Part shown: positions 45,661 through 55,340 of the stretch, one piece after another
Layout of the letters: every line of letters starts with the position of its first letter
Numbering within the stretch: position 1 is the first letter of the stretch
NCBI GenBank assembly: GCA_019054805.1
Contig: JAHQIY010000002.1
Location: 4,526,001-4,590,000 of the forward strand
From: Brachionus manjavacas
Taxonomy: Eukaryota > Rotifera > Eurotatoria > Ploima > Brachionidae
Direction of reading: 5' to 3'
DNA: 64,000 nucleotides
Translations under genes and position numbers: made by a program
Notes under the pieces: generated by a model
Database searches by the model: none
Told to the model about the DNA's origin: nothing
The model's input: only the letters and a program-made list of their open reading frames with translations

Positions 45661-48084
45661 TTATAATTTACCAGGATCAATATTTTTCTGAAATATTTTT
45701 AAAAATTTAATGTGATTGAAAACAATTTTGCGAAAATTATTGTTAAATGAATAAAATAATAAAAATTGAATTGTTAATGAGAATGTAAAACAAAAATTTG
45801 AACAGATATGCAGGCAATCGGCAATTTTCGATCGTAGAGTAATCATGAAAAAATAATAGAATTTTTCCCATGTAATCAAATGGCTTGAATACATGATATA
45901 AATCATTCTATGATTAGAAAATAATATATCACTAATTTCAATAGTTCTTAACAAAAACACTAAAATTACATTAATAAATATCATCCAGATTGGTTTAAAT
46001 AAAACTGAATTAAGTTTTTTAGTTTTCAAATTTTGTTTTTTAAAAGTTTTTTCTCGCTGCGAAATGGTTTTTCTTAATTTTAAAATCAAAATAAAATCAA
46101 AAACTAGATTTACCAAAAGAAATACCACGCCATTCACAAAATCAATCAAAAAATTGAGAATTGTTAGTAATTTTATCATTGAAAATTTACCATTTTTAAT
46201 CAAAGGAAATGATTCATGAATTGGATATTCATACACAGGATTGATAAAATTAATTTCATATGTAAATAATTTTATCAAACTCAAGCTGAATCCTATCAAA
46301 ATAACTACAGAAATAAATTTCGATGGATTAAATTTTAGTAACTTTAAAAAGAAACTTTCAGGTTTGTCTCCAATGTAAGAACATCTGATAATAGATATGA
46401 CTACATAGACAAAATTTGAACAAAATTTCAAAACACATCCAAAAAAATCAAAAACAACTATTTTTAAATACTGCACAAAAACTTTTTTCATTAACCAGTT
46501 GCTTAGGCCATATGGCCATTCGTGGATAAGACGAAACATTTGAGTAAAACAAATCAAAAAATTGATTATCGAAATGGCTAGAATGTAGAAAAATAGTTTA
46601 CCTTGTTTTTTATCATTTAAAGCTTTCGACTTTTTAATCACATAAATTGATGACAGATAAATAATCATTCCGATAAAAGATACTATTGGTATTAAGTATA
46701 ATTGAAAAAGTCCACTTAAAAAGTTGGTATAATAAACATAATTCATTATTGTGCTTTTAAGTTCTGGTTTTGAAAAATTCCCAATTTGGCAAAGGTTAAT
46801 TCGTTTTTCGAATTGACAAGATACTCTTTTTAAAATTGAAGAAGCATTTAATAAGTACCCAAAATATCCTTCGGGTTTATTTATTGAACTGAAAAACATG
46901 TTATACAAATATGCTCTATAACTTAACCAAATGAAAGTACAAGTGGTTGGTGGATATTCTACTGAATCATAGTCAAACAAGTCAAAATAAAAATGAATTA
47001 GTTGATTAAATGGAATGTCTTTGTAGAGACAAAAGTCTTCTTCAGAAAAAGTTTGATTTAGATCGAATAATGGTTCAAAATCTTCATAATAACTGGTAAC
47101 ATAATCTTTTACCTTGAACGCTATCACAATGACTACAATTGATTGAAAATTGGCATTTACTTCATTCAAATTAGAGAAGTTTACATTTATATTTTGGTTA
47201 ATAAATTTAATCCAATTTGCACCGACTTTGTGAAAAAGGTTTCTTGCATTTTGTCCATCTAAATAAAGCGATCTTAAATGCTTAAAATTTTTGAACAAAT
47301 CTTCTTGAATTGAGTTAATCTCTCCGAAAACTCTCAATTCTTTTAGATTCTTAAAGACATAAGGGTTTATAAAATTTGAATCTAGATTTATTTTTATTAC
47401 GTTTGCAAGATCTAGAACCTGAATATTTGAATTCAAATTTAAAATCAAATCACCGGTATAATTTTCAAATTTAATAATTTGCCAAGCATAAAAAGTTTCC
47501 ATCAACCTATTGACTAAAATAATTTCAATTCTAACATTCTTGAACAATAATGGACAAATGCCATATTTTTCAAAACTATTAGAAATAGCAAATACATAAA
47601 TATTTGCCGAATTCAAAAGATGTTGTACAGTCACATTATGCAATTGGTCACAAGACTTTATAAACCGGTTTTCAAAAAAAAAGCCAAACTTAGATGTACT
47701 CATAGCCAGATAAATCATATTATCAACTGATGATTGATTAATGTGTTTATTTTCTACCAAGAGACCGTTGATTCTAATCAAAAAAAGCTTTAACAAGTCA
47801 TTCTTTTGAAAATTTCTACTCAATTTTACAATATTACTTAAAAAATTCTCACTCTTTAGATATTTTTGGTCAATTACACTATAAGCAACAATATTCTTTT
47901 CATCTTTGAGACATGTTCCGTTTAAATCAATTGATCCAATATTTTCGATACTTCGAAATTGAATTAATTTGCTATAAGGTGAATAAAAAGTATCTTTATC
48001 TATCAAACATAATTTGTTTATTTCAGATGATAGGAAAAGCTTTGCCATTAAAATCTTTGTTAGCAGAATAATTACTTGATTCAT
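45661..48084 (-). CDS. Orphan 7TM receptor with a large extracellular domain, single exon
   Basis: 807 residues from ATG at 48084. Residues 1-19 form a hydrophobic signal peptide. Residues 20-450 are extracellular, with several N-x-S/T sites, paired cysteines and leucine-rich-repeat-like lines at 215-275 (IQVLDLANVI, LKELRVFGEI, FKHLRSLYLDG). Seven hydrophobic helices follow at about 457-483, 498-520, 540-567, 588-606, 638-668, 699-721 and 757-780, then a short basic tail. Helix 3 ends in IIRCSYIG where rhodopsin-class receptors have DRY, and helix 7 ends FYSFNNNFRKIV, like the F(R) after NPxxY. This favours a divergent rhodopsin-like receptor. The architecture (signal peptide, LRR-like ectodomain, 7TM) resembles LRR-bearing GPCRs, but no ortholog is recognised. 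It is intron-free, as is common in lineage-expanded chemoreceptor-like families. Confidence 0.75.
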   Translation of the reverse strand: MNQVIILLTKILMAKLFLSSEINKLCLIDKDTFYSPYSKLIQFRSIENIGSIDLNGTCLKDEKNIVAYSVIDQKYLKSENFLSNIVKLSRNFQKNDLLKLFLIRINGLLVENKHINQSSVDNMIYLAMSTSKFGFFFENRFIKSCDQLHNVTVQHLLNSANIYVFAISNSFEKYGICPLLFKNVRIEIILVNRLMETFYAWQIIKFENYTGDLILNLNSNIQVLDLANVIKINLDSNFINPYVFKNLKELRVFGEINSIQEDLFKNFKHLRSLYLDGQNARNLFHKVGANWIKFINQNINVNFSNLNEVNANFQSIVVIVIAFKVKDYVTSYYEDFEPLFDLNQTFSEEDFCLYKDIPFNQLIHFYFDLFDYDSVEYPPTTCTFIWLSYRAYLYNMFFSSINKPEGYFGYLLNASSILKRVSCQFEKRINLCQIGNFSKPELKSTIMNYVYYTNFLSGLFQLYLIPIVSFIGMIIYLSSIYVIKKSKALNDKKQGKLFFYILAISIINFLICFTQMFRLIHEWPYGLSNWLMKKVFVQYLKIVVFDFFGCVLKFCSNFVYVVISIIRCSYIGDKPESFFLKLLKFNPSKFISVVILIGFSLSLIKLFTYEINFINPVYEYPIHESFPLIKNGKFSMIKLLTILNFLIDFVNGVVFLLVNLVFDFILILKLRKTISQREKTFKKQNLKTKKLNSVLFKPIWMIFINVILVFLLRTIEISDILFSNHRMIYIMYSSHLITWEKFYYFFMITLRSKIADCLHICSNFCFTFSLTIQFLLFYSFNNNFRKIVFNHIKFLKIFQKNIDPGKL

Positions 48085-48782
48085 CCTTTATGTCTTTATT
48101 TTTTTGGATACCAAAATTCTTAAAATAATTTTTTAAAAAGGGTCTAACAATGTATTTAAATTTTCAAAATAACAAAATTTAAATGTCAAAAATATCTTTT
48201 TGAATTCGATTGAAAAAATTTCATTCAAAACCATAAAACTGTAGGGAAATGATGAATTAAAAGATTTTAATGCATCTTTTTTGAAAGAATTTTTCGAAAA
48301 AATCTAAATCTATCCTCAATGGAGCAAAATATATCAAAATAATAATAATTGAGAGGAATGAAATTAATTTTTTAATTTTCTAAAATTCACGCCCATTCAA
48401 ATCAGATGGAATCTTTAAGAAACCGGATAATTTCTTCAATATTGGGAATCGAAGTGATGGTGACATTCATTCAACCGTGTAAGTGAGAAGGAATCCTATT
48501 TTTTCAATCAAATACTCACAAAATTGGTAAGAAATAAATAAAAATTAGTTTCGTGAAATTTTAAATTTAGTAAAGTTGATTTAAGCACTTTGAAGATGAA
48601 GCCACCAATGCCACAACCCCTCGGTTATAAAAAAAAAGCTTAGCTATTGAAAATTAATGAAGAAAAATAAGAAGAAGCTTACATAAATTTTTAAGCATTT
48701 TAATTAATTTAATAGATATTTTAATGAAAAAAGTGAGAAAAAATTAGATTGAGTTTTTTTAAGTAGCAAAACGAATTTAACT
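48085..48782. other. AT-rich intergenic region
   Basis: Presumed promoter side of the 7TM gene. No further feature seen. Confidence 0.55.
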
Positions 48783-49116
48783 CAGAGTTGTTCAAAAGTC
48801 AAACTCTAAAGCCAGAATCGTTAAAATTCAAAATCGACTTTGACTTCGAAATTATTTTAAAGTCAAAGTCTGACTTTGACTTGAGTCCACTCAAGTCAAC
48901 TTAATTATTTTCAGGCTATAACATTAGACCTCATCGTTCTATATTAACACCAAATTACAAAAAAATTAACGATGATAAAATGTAATTTAAAAACATTGAA
49001 ATTCGACAACTAAATTTTATTTAAAAAAAAATTTTAAAATAGAATTTTAGTTTTAACTTAAATTCAAAAAAAAATTTTTAAAGTCAAAGTCCACACTTGA
49101 CTTTTGACCAACTCTG
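48783..49116. mobile_element. hAT-type MITE, 334 bp
   Basis: The ends CAGAGTTGTTCAAAAGTCAA and CTTGACTTTTGACCAACTCTG (the latter trimmed by one base) form about 20-bp inverted repeats with one or two mismatches. The flanks ATTTAACT (48775-48782) and ATTTCACT (49117-49124) match at 7 of 8 bases, consistent with an aged 8-bp target duplication. It shares the AAGTC/GACTT-rich subterminal sequence of the other copies in the window. Confidence 0.75.
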
Positions 49117-49124
49117 ATTTCACT

Positions 49125-49801
49125 GAAAAATCAAAAATTGGCAGCATAATAATTGAATAACTCAAATAGGAAAAAATTGTTTAAGCACCCCTCAACAAAC
49201 CTTCTCAACATAAACAAACTTTACTCAAAAAACTTAATTTAATTTTGTATTATTTAGGAAAAAAACTGTATTTTTTTTTATTACTGTATGCATGAAAAGA
49301 AGAAAAGTTGTTGATTAAACAGCTAGAAAAAAAATTTAAAAGTTTAAAAATAAACAACTGTAGATAGTTATTTAAAGTAAAGAAAATATTTTTAAGTAAC
49401 TATTGGGCAATTGGGTAATAAATGGGCTCCGTTTAAGGATGGCTAAAAATCATCTTTATTCTATTACCCTATCACTGATTGCAATCATTTCTCATTTGAT
49501 CAAGATATTTAAGTTTAAATTAATAAATATCAACAAAAAATAAATTTTTTGTTTAGTTTGAAATTTTTATATTAATGTCAACATACTGTCCATAGCAAAA
49601 AATATCCAAGTAAAATTTCAACCCAAAAAGTTAAGTTAAATCCTTTTGAAAAAAACTTAAATTTAGAATGAATGAGTTAAGCCAAAATAAAAAATTTCAA
49701 TTGCAACTAAAATTCTATGTTTTAGCTTAATATAAAAGCAAATTATAAATAAATAACAAAAAAATTAGCATTGTTTAAAATAAGCCTAATATTTCTTGCT
49801 A
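49125..49801. other. AT-rich region upstream of the zinc-finger gene
   Basis: No coding sequence seen. It presumably contains the promoter of the gene that begins at 49802. Confidence 0.55.
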
Positions 49802-51682
49802 ATGAGTGATTGTGTAACGATGAGCTCGATTGAAAACAGCATGCTCAGCTTGGACACATTTAAAGCCATCGATTTCGGCTTCAAAATTGAGCTCATAAAC
49901 AAAATTCTGCACGAAGACCAGCTTTGTCTAACCAGCTTACAACTCATAAACTTCATAAACTACTATTTCCAAGACACCAGTGAAGAAATCGACCCGGTCC
50001 TCAGCCACAACATCTCAATCATATTTCCATGCATTGCGTGCTCGGCAAAATTCTCCTACGAACAAACATTTCACCTTCATCTAGACCGTCGAGCCATCTA
50101 CATCAAACTGTATTGCATCGAATGCAAACAATACAAAGTATTTTTCAACAAATGCAAATTGTTGTACCACGTTTACTCGCACAAAACCAACCTGTTCCAA
50201 CCAATATACCGACACGTTCAAATAGACCAAATACCTCTAGACAAAGCCATCAACCAAAATCCCAAGCATCTGGCCTCAATTCAATTTTTGTTCTCCAACA
50301 TCCAAAGCCTAAAGCAAACCGATCTCAACATCAACTTGACAATAAACAACAAATTCAAGCTAAACGACCAGGACTTGAGCCAAATAAAACTTTTCCTCAA
50401 ACGATTGTGCACCAACAGGTTTCTGGTATACAAGTGCTGTGTGTGTGACGCACTTTTTTTGGACTACAAGGACCTGAAACTTCATTTTGTCCAGTCAAAA
50501 AAAATAGACACCGAATACTCGGCTCAATCGGCCCGCAACTACTTCAAAATACTCAAGGAAAAATTTTCTAAATCAAGAATAGGCGATGTGGACCAGTCCG
50601 GTCTTGATCTTCTCAATTCTTTTAGCTTGGAAAAATTGCAGTACTCCATCAAGTGTTCTCAATTGGTCAATTTAAGTTTGATTGATGCTAATTTTAAATT
50701 CAGCCAAAGTTCTGCCATGAATCGACAGAGTCTGGTGTGTCCCGAGTGTGGTCTTTTGTTCGACTATTCCATGAACAAAAATTATGCCGAGCTGTTCCGT
50801 CTTCACCTTAAATACGACTGTTTGTTCACACTGAGGTATGATTTGGACGAGTACAAGTGTGTGTTCGACGACTGCAAGTTTGCGTTCACAGCCGTGAACC
50901 AAATGCTCAATCACTGGGTGTCCGATCACGTGATCAAGGGCCACAAATGCGAATTGTGTGCCAATGACGAAACAGTTTTTTATGACACAGACAAACAAGA
51001 GGCTAACTTGTCCGCAAACTTGGTCAGTCAAATAAACAAGCATTATTTCGAGAAGCACAGAAATGAGCCGGTCACCATGAAGACCTACTACGAGTGTCAG
51101 TGTAGGAAAAGCGGTCTGTGCGATGCGGACAAGTGTGACCTGTTCACCAGTCTCAAGACATGCAAAAGTCATTTAGTTGACCAAATAAACAAGTCAATGG
51201 TGTCCATTGATTGTTATTTGTGCAAAAAGTATGTTTTGTGCAAGGACTATGTGGCTCATATGAAAAATGAACACGGAGATGAACGGCTGTATGTGTGTCC
51301 CGAGTGCGGTCCGTGCCAAGGCCAAGAGCCAACATTACACATTCACATTATTAGAAACCACTTGACAAAGTCTATGCTAAAAAAATCGCATTATCTTATC
51401 ATGAACGAGAGCGATATTGCCAAGCATAGCGACATCTATGTTTATTTGTGCTTGAATTGCAGGCTGTTTTTTTCATCCGAGTCCAAGCTATGTCATAATT
51501 GTTGGTCTCTGGCTCAGCCGATAAACGCGTCCAATTACTTTTCGCCTATCTATCTCAAGGTAAATGTGTGCAAAGCAGTCAATTGGGACACCAAAAGAAA
51601 TGGAAATGGCGAAGCGATGTTTGAACTTAACCAAGTGATCAAGATTGTAAATAAACCATTAGAATCACATAAATTGTTTTAA
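49802..51682 (+). CDS. Zinc-finger protein of the ZNF532/592/687 type, single exon
   Basis: 626 residues from ATG at 49802. The N-terminal 70 residues have no finger. From about 75 onward there are many degenerate C2H2 and C-x2-C units: CIACSAKFSYEQTFHLHLDR, then CIECKQYKVFFNKCKLLYHV, CCVCDALFLDYKDLKLHF, CPECGLLFDYSMNKN, CELCANDE, CYLCKKYVLCKDYVAHMKNE and CPECGPC. The pair 'hLdRRaiyIk-yCieC-k-FfNKCkLLyHvySHK' closely follows the first fingers of ZNF532/ZNF592/ZNF687 ('HLNRRSVVI..C..C...FYNKCSLLSHARSHK'). Those proteins form the ZMYND8-associated Z3 chromatin module. The protein is shorter than the vertebrate members (about 1,000-1,300 residues). Nuclear localisation and DNA or protein binding are inferred from the family. 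Codon use is GC-richer than the flanks. An AATAAA lies at 51719. Confidence 0.75.
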   Translation: MSDCVTMSSIENSMLSLDTFKAIDFGFKIELINKILHEDQLCLTSLQLINFINYYFQDTSEEIDPVLSHNISIIFPCIACSAKFSYEQTFHLHLDRRAIYIKLYCIECKQYKVFFNKCKLLYHVYSHKTNLFQPIYRHVQIDQIPLDKAINQNPKHLASIQFLFSNIQSLKQTDLNINLTINNKFKLNDQDLSQIKLFLKRLCTNRFLVYKCCVCDALFLDYKDLKLHFVQSKKIDTEYSAQSARNYFKILKEKFSKSRIGDVDQSGLDLLNSFSLEKLQYSIKCSQLVNLSLIDANFKFSQSSAMNRQSLVCPECGLLFDYSMNKNYAELFRLHLKYDCLFTLRYDLDEYKCVFDDCKFAFTAVNQMLNHWVSDHVIKGHKCELCANDETVFYDTDKQEANLSANLVSQINKHYFEKHRNEPVTMKTYYECQCRKSGLCDADKCDLFTSLKTCKSHLVDQINKSMVSIDCYLCKKYVLCKDYVAHMKNEHGDERLYVCPECGPCQGQEPTLHIHIIRNHLTKSMLKKSHYLIMNESDIAKHSDIYVYLCLNCRLFFSSESKLCHNCWSLAQPINASNYFSPIYLKVNVCKAVNWDTKRNGNGEAMFELNQVIKIVNKPLESHKLF

Positions 51683-52605
51683 TTTTATATAAAAAAATTG
51701 TTTTGTTCCATCTATTTAATAAATTGTTTAAATTGTCTTGTATGTTTAGAAGACTTTTTTGATACAAAAACTTTTGGTTTATTGTAAGGTTTTTTAAAAA
51801 TTAGTTTTGAAATTAAATCCAAGGCTATTGTTTTCAACTTTATGGTTTAAAAATTATACAAATTTAATTTGAAAAAATTAGCACTAAATTTTTTAAGGTT
51901 AATATTTAAAATTAACAAGCTGATTCAATGTGCTACTAAAATAATGTTAATATTTCAAAACTTTATAATGTTTAAATTATTTCTTGTGTATTCCTTTTTA
52001 TTATTCTTGAAAAAAAAATAAAAACAATTTTAAAGTGAAAATCGAATGGAATTTTACAATTGAATTTAGTTGAAAAACTAATTAAATAGATAAATCAATT
52101 GCCAATAAAAAAATCTTGCCTTTTTTTTGTTGTTTTTTATTTCAAATAAATATTATTCAATTATAATTAATAAGGATGTCCTATGGGAACTGATGGGATA
52201 AAAATCTCATATGATCTCAATGGCTTCAAATGAGATTCTCATGATAGTTAAGCGAGAATGTTCAATTATTAATTAATTGTTATTTTTTTGGTAATCTCAT
52301 GTGAGATTGTTTAGTTATTAAATGAAAAAATTAAAAATTATGAATCAGTAATTTTTTTCTCTTAATGATTTGAATGAATGTAAATTCAAATTGGTAGCAC
52401 TTCAAAAAAAAATATTTAATTATTTAAAAAAAAATATTAAATCAAATTTCATATTTAATGTTCAAATTCATAAGTAACTTTTGTCAAAAATCTGAGTCAA
52501 TTTTTGTTAGAAAATATTCCTTAAAATTTTTTCTAAAATGATCTTTTTGACTCATAAATATCGCTGCCTTAAAAAAAATTGATTGTTGAATAAAAATGAC
52601 AAAAC
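51683..52605. other. AT-rich intergenic region
   Basis: 3' UTR of the zinc-finger gene, then no gene. The stretch 52170-52320 has several copies of ATCTCAT/ATGAGAT in both orientations, possibly an eroded repeat. Confidence 0.5.
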
Positions 52606-52940
52606 ATTATATGGTCAGTAAAATAATGTATATTTAATCAGTAAATATAAGATGTAATGGTGATCGATACCTACCAACTTGATGTGAATGACTGGTTGCT
52701 TACGCTGAAGCCATTGGTAAGCCTGTGTCCAAATATTATATTAATAATATTATATTTACTTAAAATTTAATTATTTTTTTGAATTATTTTACTGAATAAA
52801 TTTTACTGCAGATTAAAATACTTTTGCTGAGAAAATTCAATTAATTTACTGAAAAAATAAATATTTTGCTATTTCTTTTTAATTAATTTACTGAAGTATA
52901 TTTACTTATTAAATATACATTATTTTACTGACCATATAAT
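52606..52940. mobile_element. MITE, 335 bp, with 44-bp terminal inverted repeats (TA-type ends)
   Basis: ATTATATGGTCAGTAAAATA and the next 24 bases (52606-52649) recur inverted at 52897-52940 with one mismatch. The outermost bases are TA-rich, which suits a Tc1/mariner-like TA target. The 250-bp interior has repeated TTTACTGA motifs and a less AT-rich core (52655-52725). No open frame. Confidence 0.75.
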
Positions 52941-53130
52941 ATTTTGTAAATAAAAATTAAAAAGATAATTTTACTTCAAAAACAATTTGAGAGTGACTAA
53001 TTACTCATTTTATTAAAATAACTATTTCAAACAAATTAATAAAAATGTAAAGAGATGAAATGTTGAATTTCAGTATTTTATCTTCATTGCTGGACATATT
53101 CTTTTTAACATAGTTAGCTATACCCGGATG

Positions 53131-53265
53131 TGATATTTTTTACTCAATTTTGTACTTTTTTTGATATTTATTTTTTTCAATCGCTAGGTTGAAAAGAAGG
53201 ACTTAGTTCCATTCTGTGTGGCCTGAGGTTTACCTCAAATTATTTATTAAATAAATAAATAATAC
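53131..53265 (+). mobile_element. 135-bp retroposed LINE/SINE tail with 9-bp target duplication
   Basis: Flanked by the direct repeat ACCCGGATG at 53122-53130 and 53266-53274. The insert ends in hairpin GAGGT-TT-ACCTC (53225-53236) and an (AAAT)n tail (53245-53263), the hallmarks of a severely 5'-truncated non-LTR retrotransposition product. Confidence 0.8.
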
Positions 53266-53274
53266 ACCCGGATG

Positions 53275-54237
53275 CTAACAATAAATGCATTCACCATTAA
53301 ATTGTTTGACATTCAGTAATGCAGCTTTATCAGGTAAGTCCATTTTAATTAATTGTACTCTCAAATCAAATCTTTAATCATTTAATTAAAAATATTAAAG
53401 CAAACATTGAACGCATTAGCTTTCATATTATTATTTGTAATTTAACTAAATTTAATCTCATGAAAATTCAGACTTTTATTGATTTTTTAAATTCAATCAA
53501 TTTATTTAATAATTTGATAAGAGTTTTTAAATTATTTTTTTAAATTTTACTCTAATTTTTTCTACACATTGTTTTGAAATAAGAAAAATTTCCAAAAATA
53601 AGAATAAAAATACTAAGAATTTAACATATATTGAAATATAAATTGAAATCAATTCAAAAAAGAGAAAATTTTTTGACAAATAATGGTAAATAGCTGGAAT
53701 GAGGTCATTATCCAAAACAACTTGTTAGAGATTCAATGATAATAAAACATCGTTAAACATAAACTTTTAAGTGGTACCGTGAAAAGAATTCTTAAATTTC
53801 AAAGAGCTATGTGATTGAAGGTGCCTCTACATTAAGGAAAAAAGAAAGAACGAGTTCATTGAAATAGTGAAAATACGAGCATGACGTAATTTTAGACACT
53901 GCTAGGAATTAAAAAAATCTTTAATTAAATAATTTAGAATTTAAATTTTCATATACAGTGCAAGGAATTAACTTGTCACATCATCTCATCTGTCAAAAAA
54001 AGTCATTTGACTTGACTTTAAAATTTTTATATTGAAATCAAAAAGGTTTAAAAAAAGAGTGAAAAATAATCAAGCCTACAAAATTTAGATCAGCATAAAT
54101 TCAAAATAAAATTAAATGTACACTAGGCAATAACCGTCTCATCATTTATACCGTAAAAACAAAAAAGTCGCTGCATCGTATCGTGTTTTTTTTTAAATAC
54201 CCTCTGTAGTACTTGAAAAAAATTCACTTTTTAAGCC
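53275..54237. other. AT-rich intergenic region
   Basis: No gene. TACAGTGCAAGGAATTAACT (53954-53973) resembles a Tc1-type terminus, but no inverted partner was found within the window. Confidence 0.5.
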
Positions 54238-54494
54238 CAGAGTTGATCAAAAGTCAAAATTATTCTATAAAATATCTAATAAAATAGAGAAAAACTAAAA
54301 CATTGAAGTTATCAATTTATTCATTATTTGCAGAATTGGTAGAAAATCAAAGACAAAGTTTACCTTTAAATTTATGAGTTTGAATTTTGACCTAATCTAA
54401 TTAAGGCTTTCTATCTTTGATCAAAATTATTCTCAATTTTAAATATACAAGTCAAATGACTTGACTTAGACTTTTTGACTTATGTAAAACTCTG
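54238..54494. mobile_element. hAT-type MITE, 257 bp, eroded
   Basis: Begins CAGAGTTGATCAAAAGTCAA and ends TTTTTGACTTATGTAAAACT-CTG, an imperfect inverted repeat of the same family as 48783-49116. No matching 8-bp flank is visible, so the ends may be eroded. Confidence 0.55.
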
Positions 54495-54773
54495 AACAAA
54501 AGAAAATTTTAATTCATCCTAATATTTTTTTTTTAATGTTAAACAAGTTATTAAGAATAAAAGACTTATTGGTCGAATATGTAAATTGACTGGGAAAAAT
54601 AAAATAAATCAATTTACTTTAAAAATTTGTATTATTTAACTGTAAAATACATAAATGTATATGTTACCGTAAATTTCTAAAACACGTAAATTGTAAACTT
54701 ACTGGTCAATCAGGAAAAATGTAAAACATAAAAAAAAAGTTTATTTGTTTTTGCAACATTGACCAGTAGAGTT

Positions 54774-54870
54774 CAGACTTGTTTTTAAGTCACAGTTTTA
54801 AGTCTAAGTCACAAAAATTTAAGTCAAAGTTATGACTTGACTTAAGACTTGTGACTTAAAAACAACCCTG
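54774..54870. mobile_element. 97-bp near-palindromic hAT MITE derivative with perfect target duplication
   Basis: CAGACTTGTTTTTAAGTCAC at the left and GTGACTTAAAAACAACCCTG at the right are inverted repeats with two mismatches. The exact 8-bp repeat GTAGAGTT lies on both sides (54766-54773 and 54871-54878). The sequence equals the two ends of the 354-bp element at 16105 with its middle missing, so it is an internal deletion derivative that was mobilised. Confidence 0.85.
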
Positions 54871-54879
54871 GTAGAGTTG

Positions 54880-55340
54880 CATTTTACCATACCTTGACCA
54901 CCACCAATTGATAATTCATTTACTGCTTGCCTTAATTCGAGTGGTGTTTCAAAGCCAAAAACAGCTTTAAAGGGACTAAATTTTATCCCTGAATGGAATG
55001 AATGTTTTTTTTTTTAGTTGGTTAAATTTAATTCCAGTCGACCATTTTGTCGATTTTTTTTCTCGCATCCAAGTAGCCACCATAATTTTGATTTCCGCGT
55101 TGGCTCTTTCTACACTACCTTGAGATTGAGGATGTCTGGCTCAGCCATGTACAAATTTAATGTCTGGCCAAATTACTTTTAAAGCTTCAACTATTTGGTT
55201 GCGAAATTCACGATCATTATCTGATTGAAAACATCATTGGAATACCAATAAATGTGATAATGTCAAATAGTGCAACTTCAATTTTGGATTTAGCTTTGAG
55301 TGCTCACAACAAAATGTATTTAGTTAGATGATCATGATTA
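54880..55340 (-). mobile_element. Integrase fossil of a Gypsy/GIN-like retroelement
   Basis: The minus strand carries eroded integrase-core sequence (an 'H-L-T-K-Y' segment, an 'I-P' segment and a terminal 'R-G-N-x-N-x-x-G' segment). It resembles the integrases of LTR elements and their domesticated GIN/KRAB-A-type relatives. It is clearly broken, with several breaks. No LTRs, gag or protease were seen nearby. It looks old. Confidence 0.55.

Noticed and set aside
50672-51172. 166-codon minus-strand frame
   Set aside because: Antisense shadow of the zinc-finger gene; no family resemblance.
53954-53998. Tc1-like transposon end (TACAGTGCAAGG...)
   Set aside because: No inverted partner or transposase nearby; not enough to call an element.
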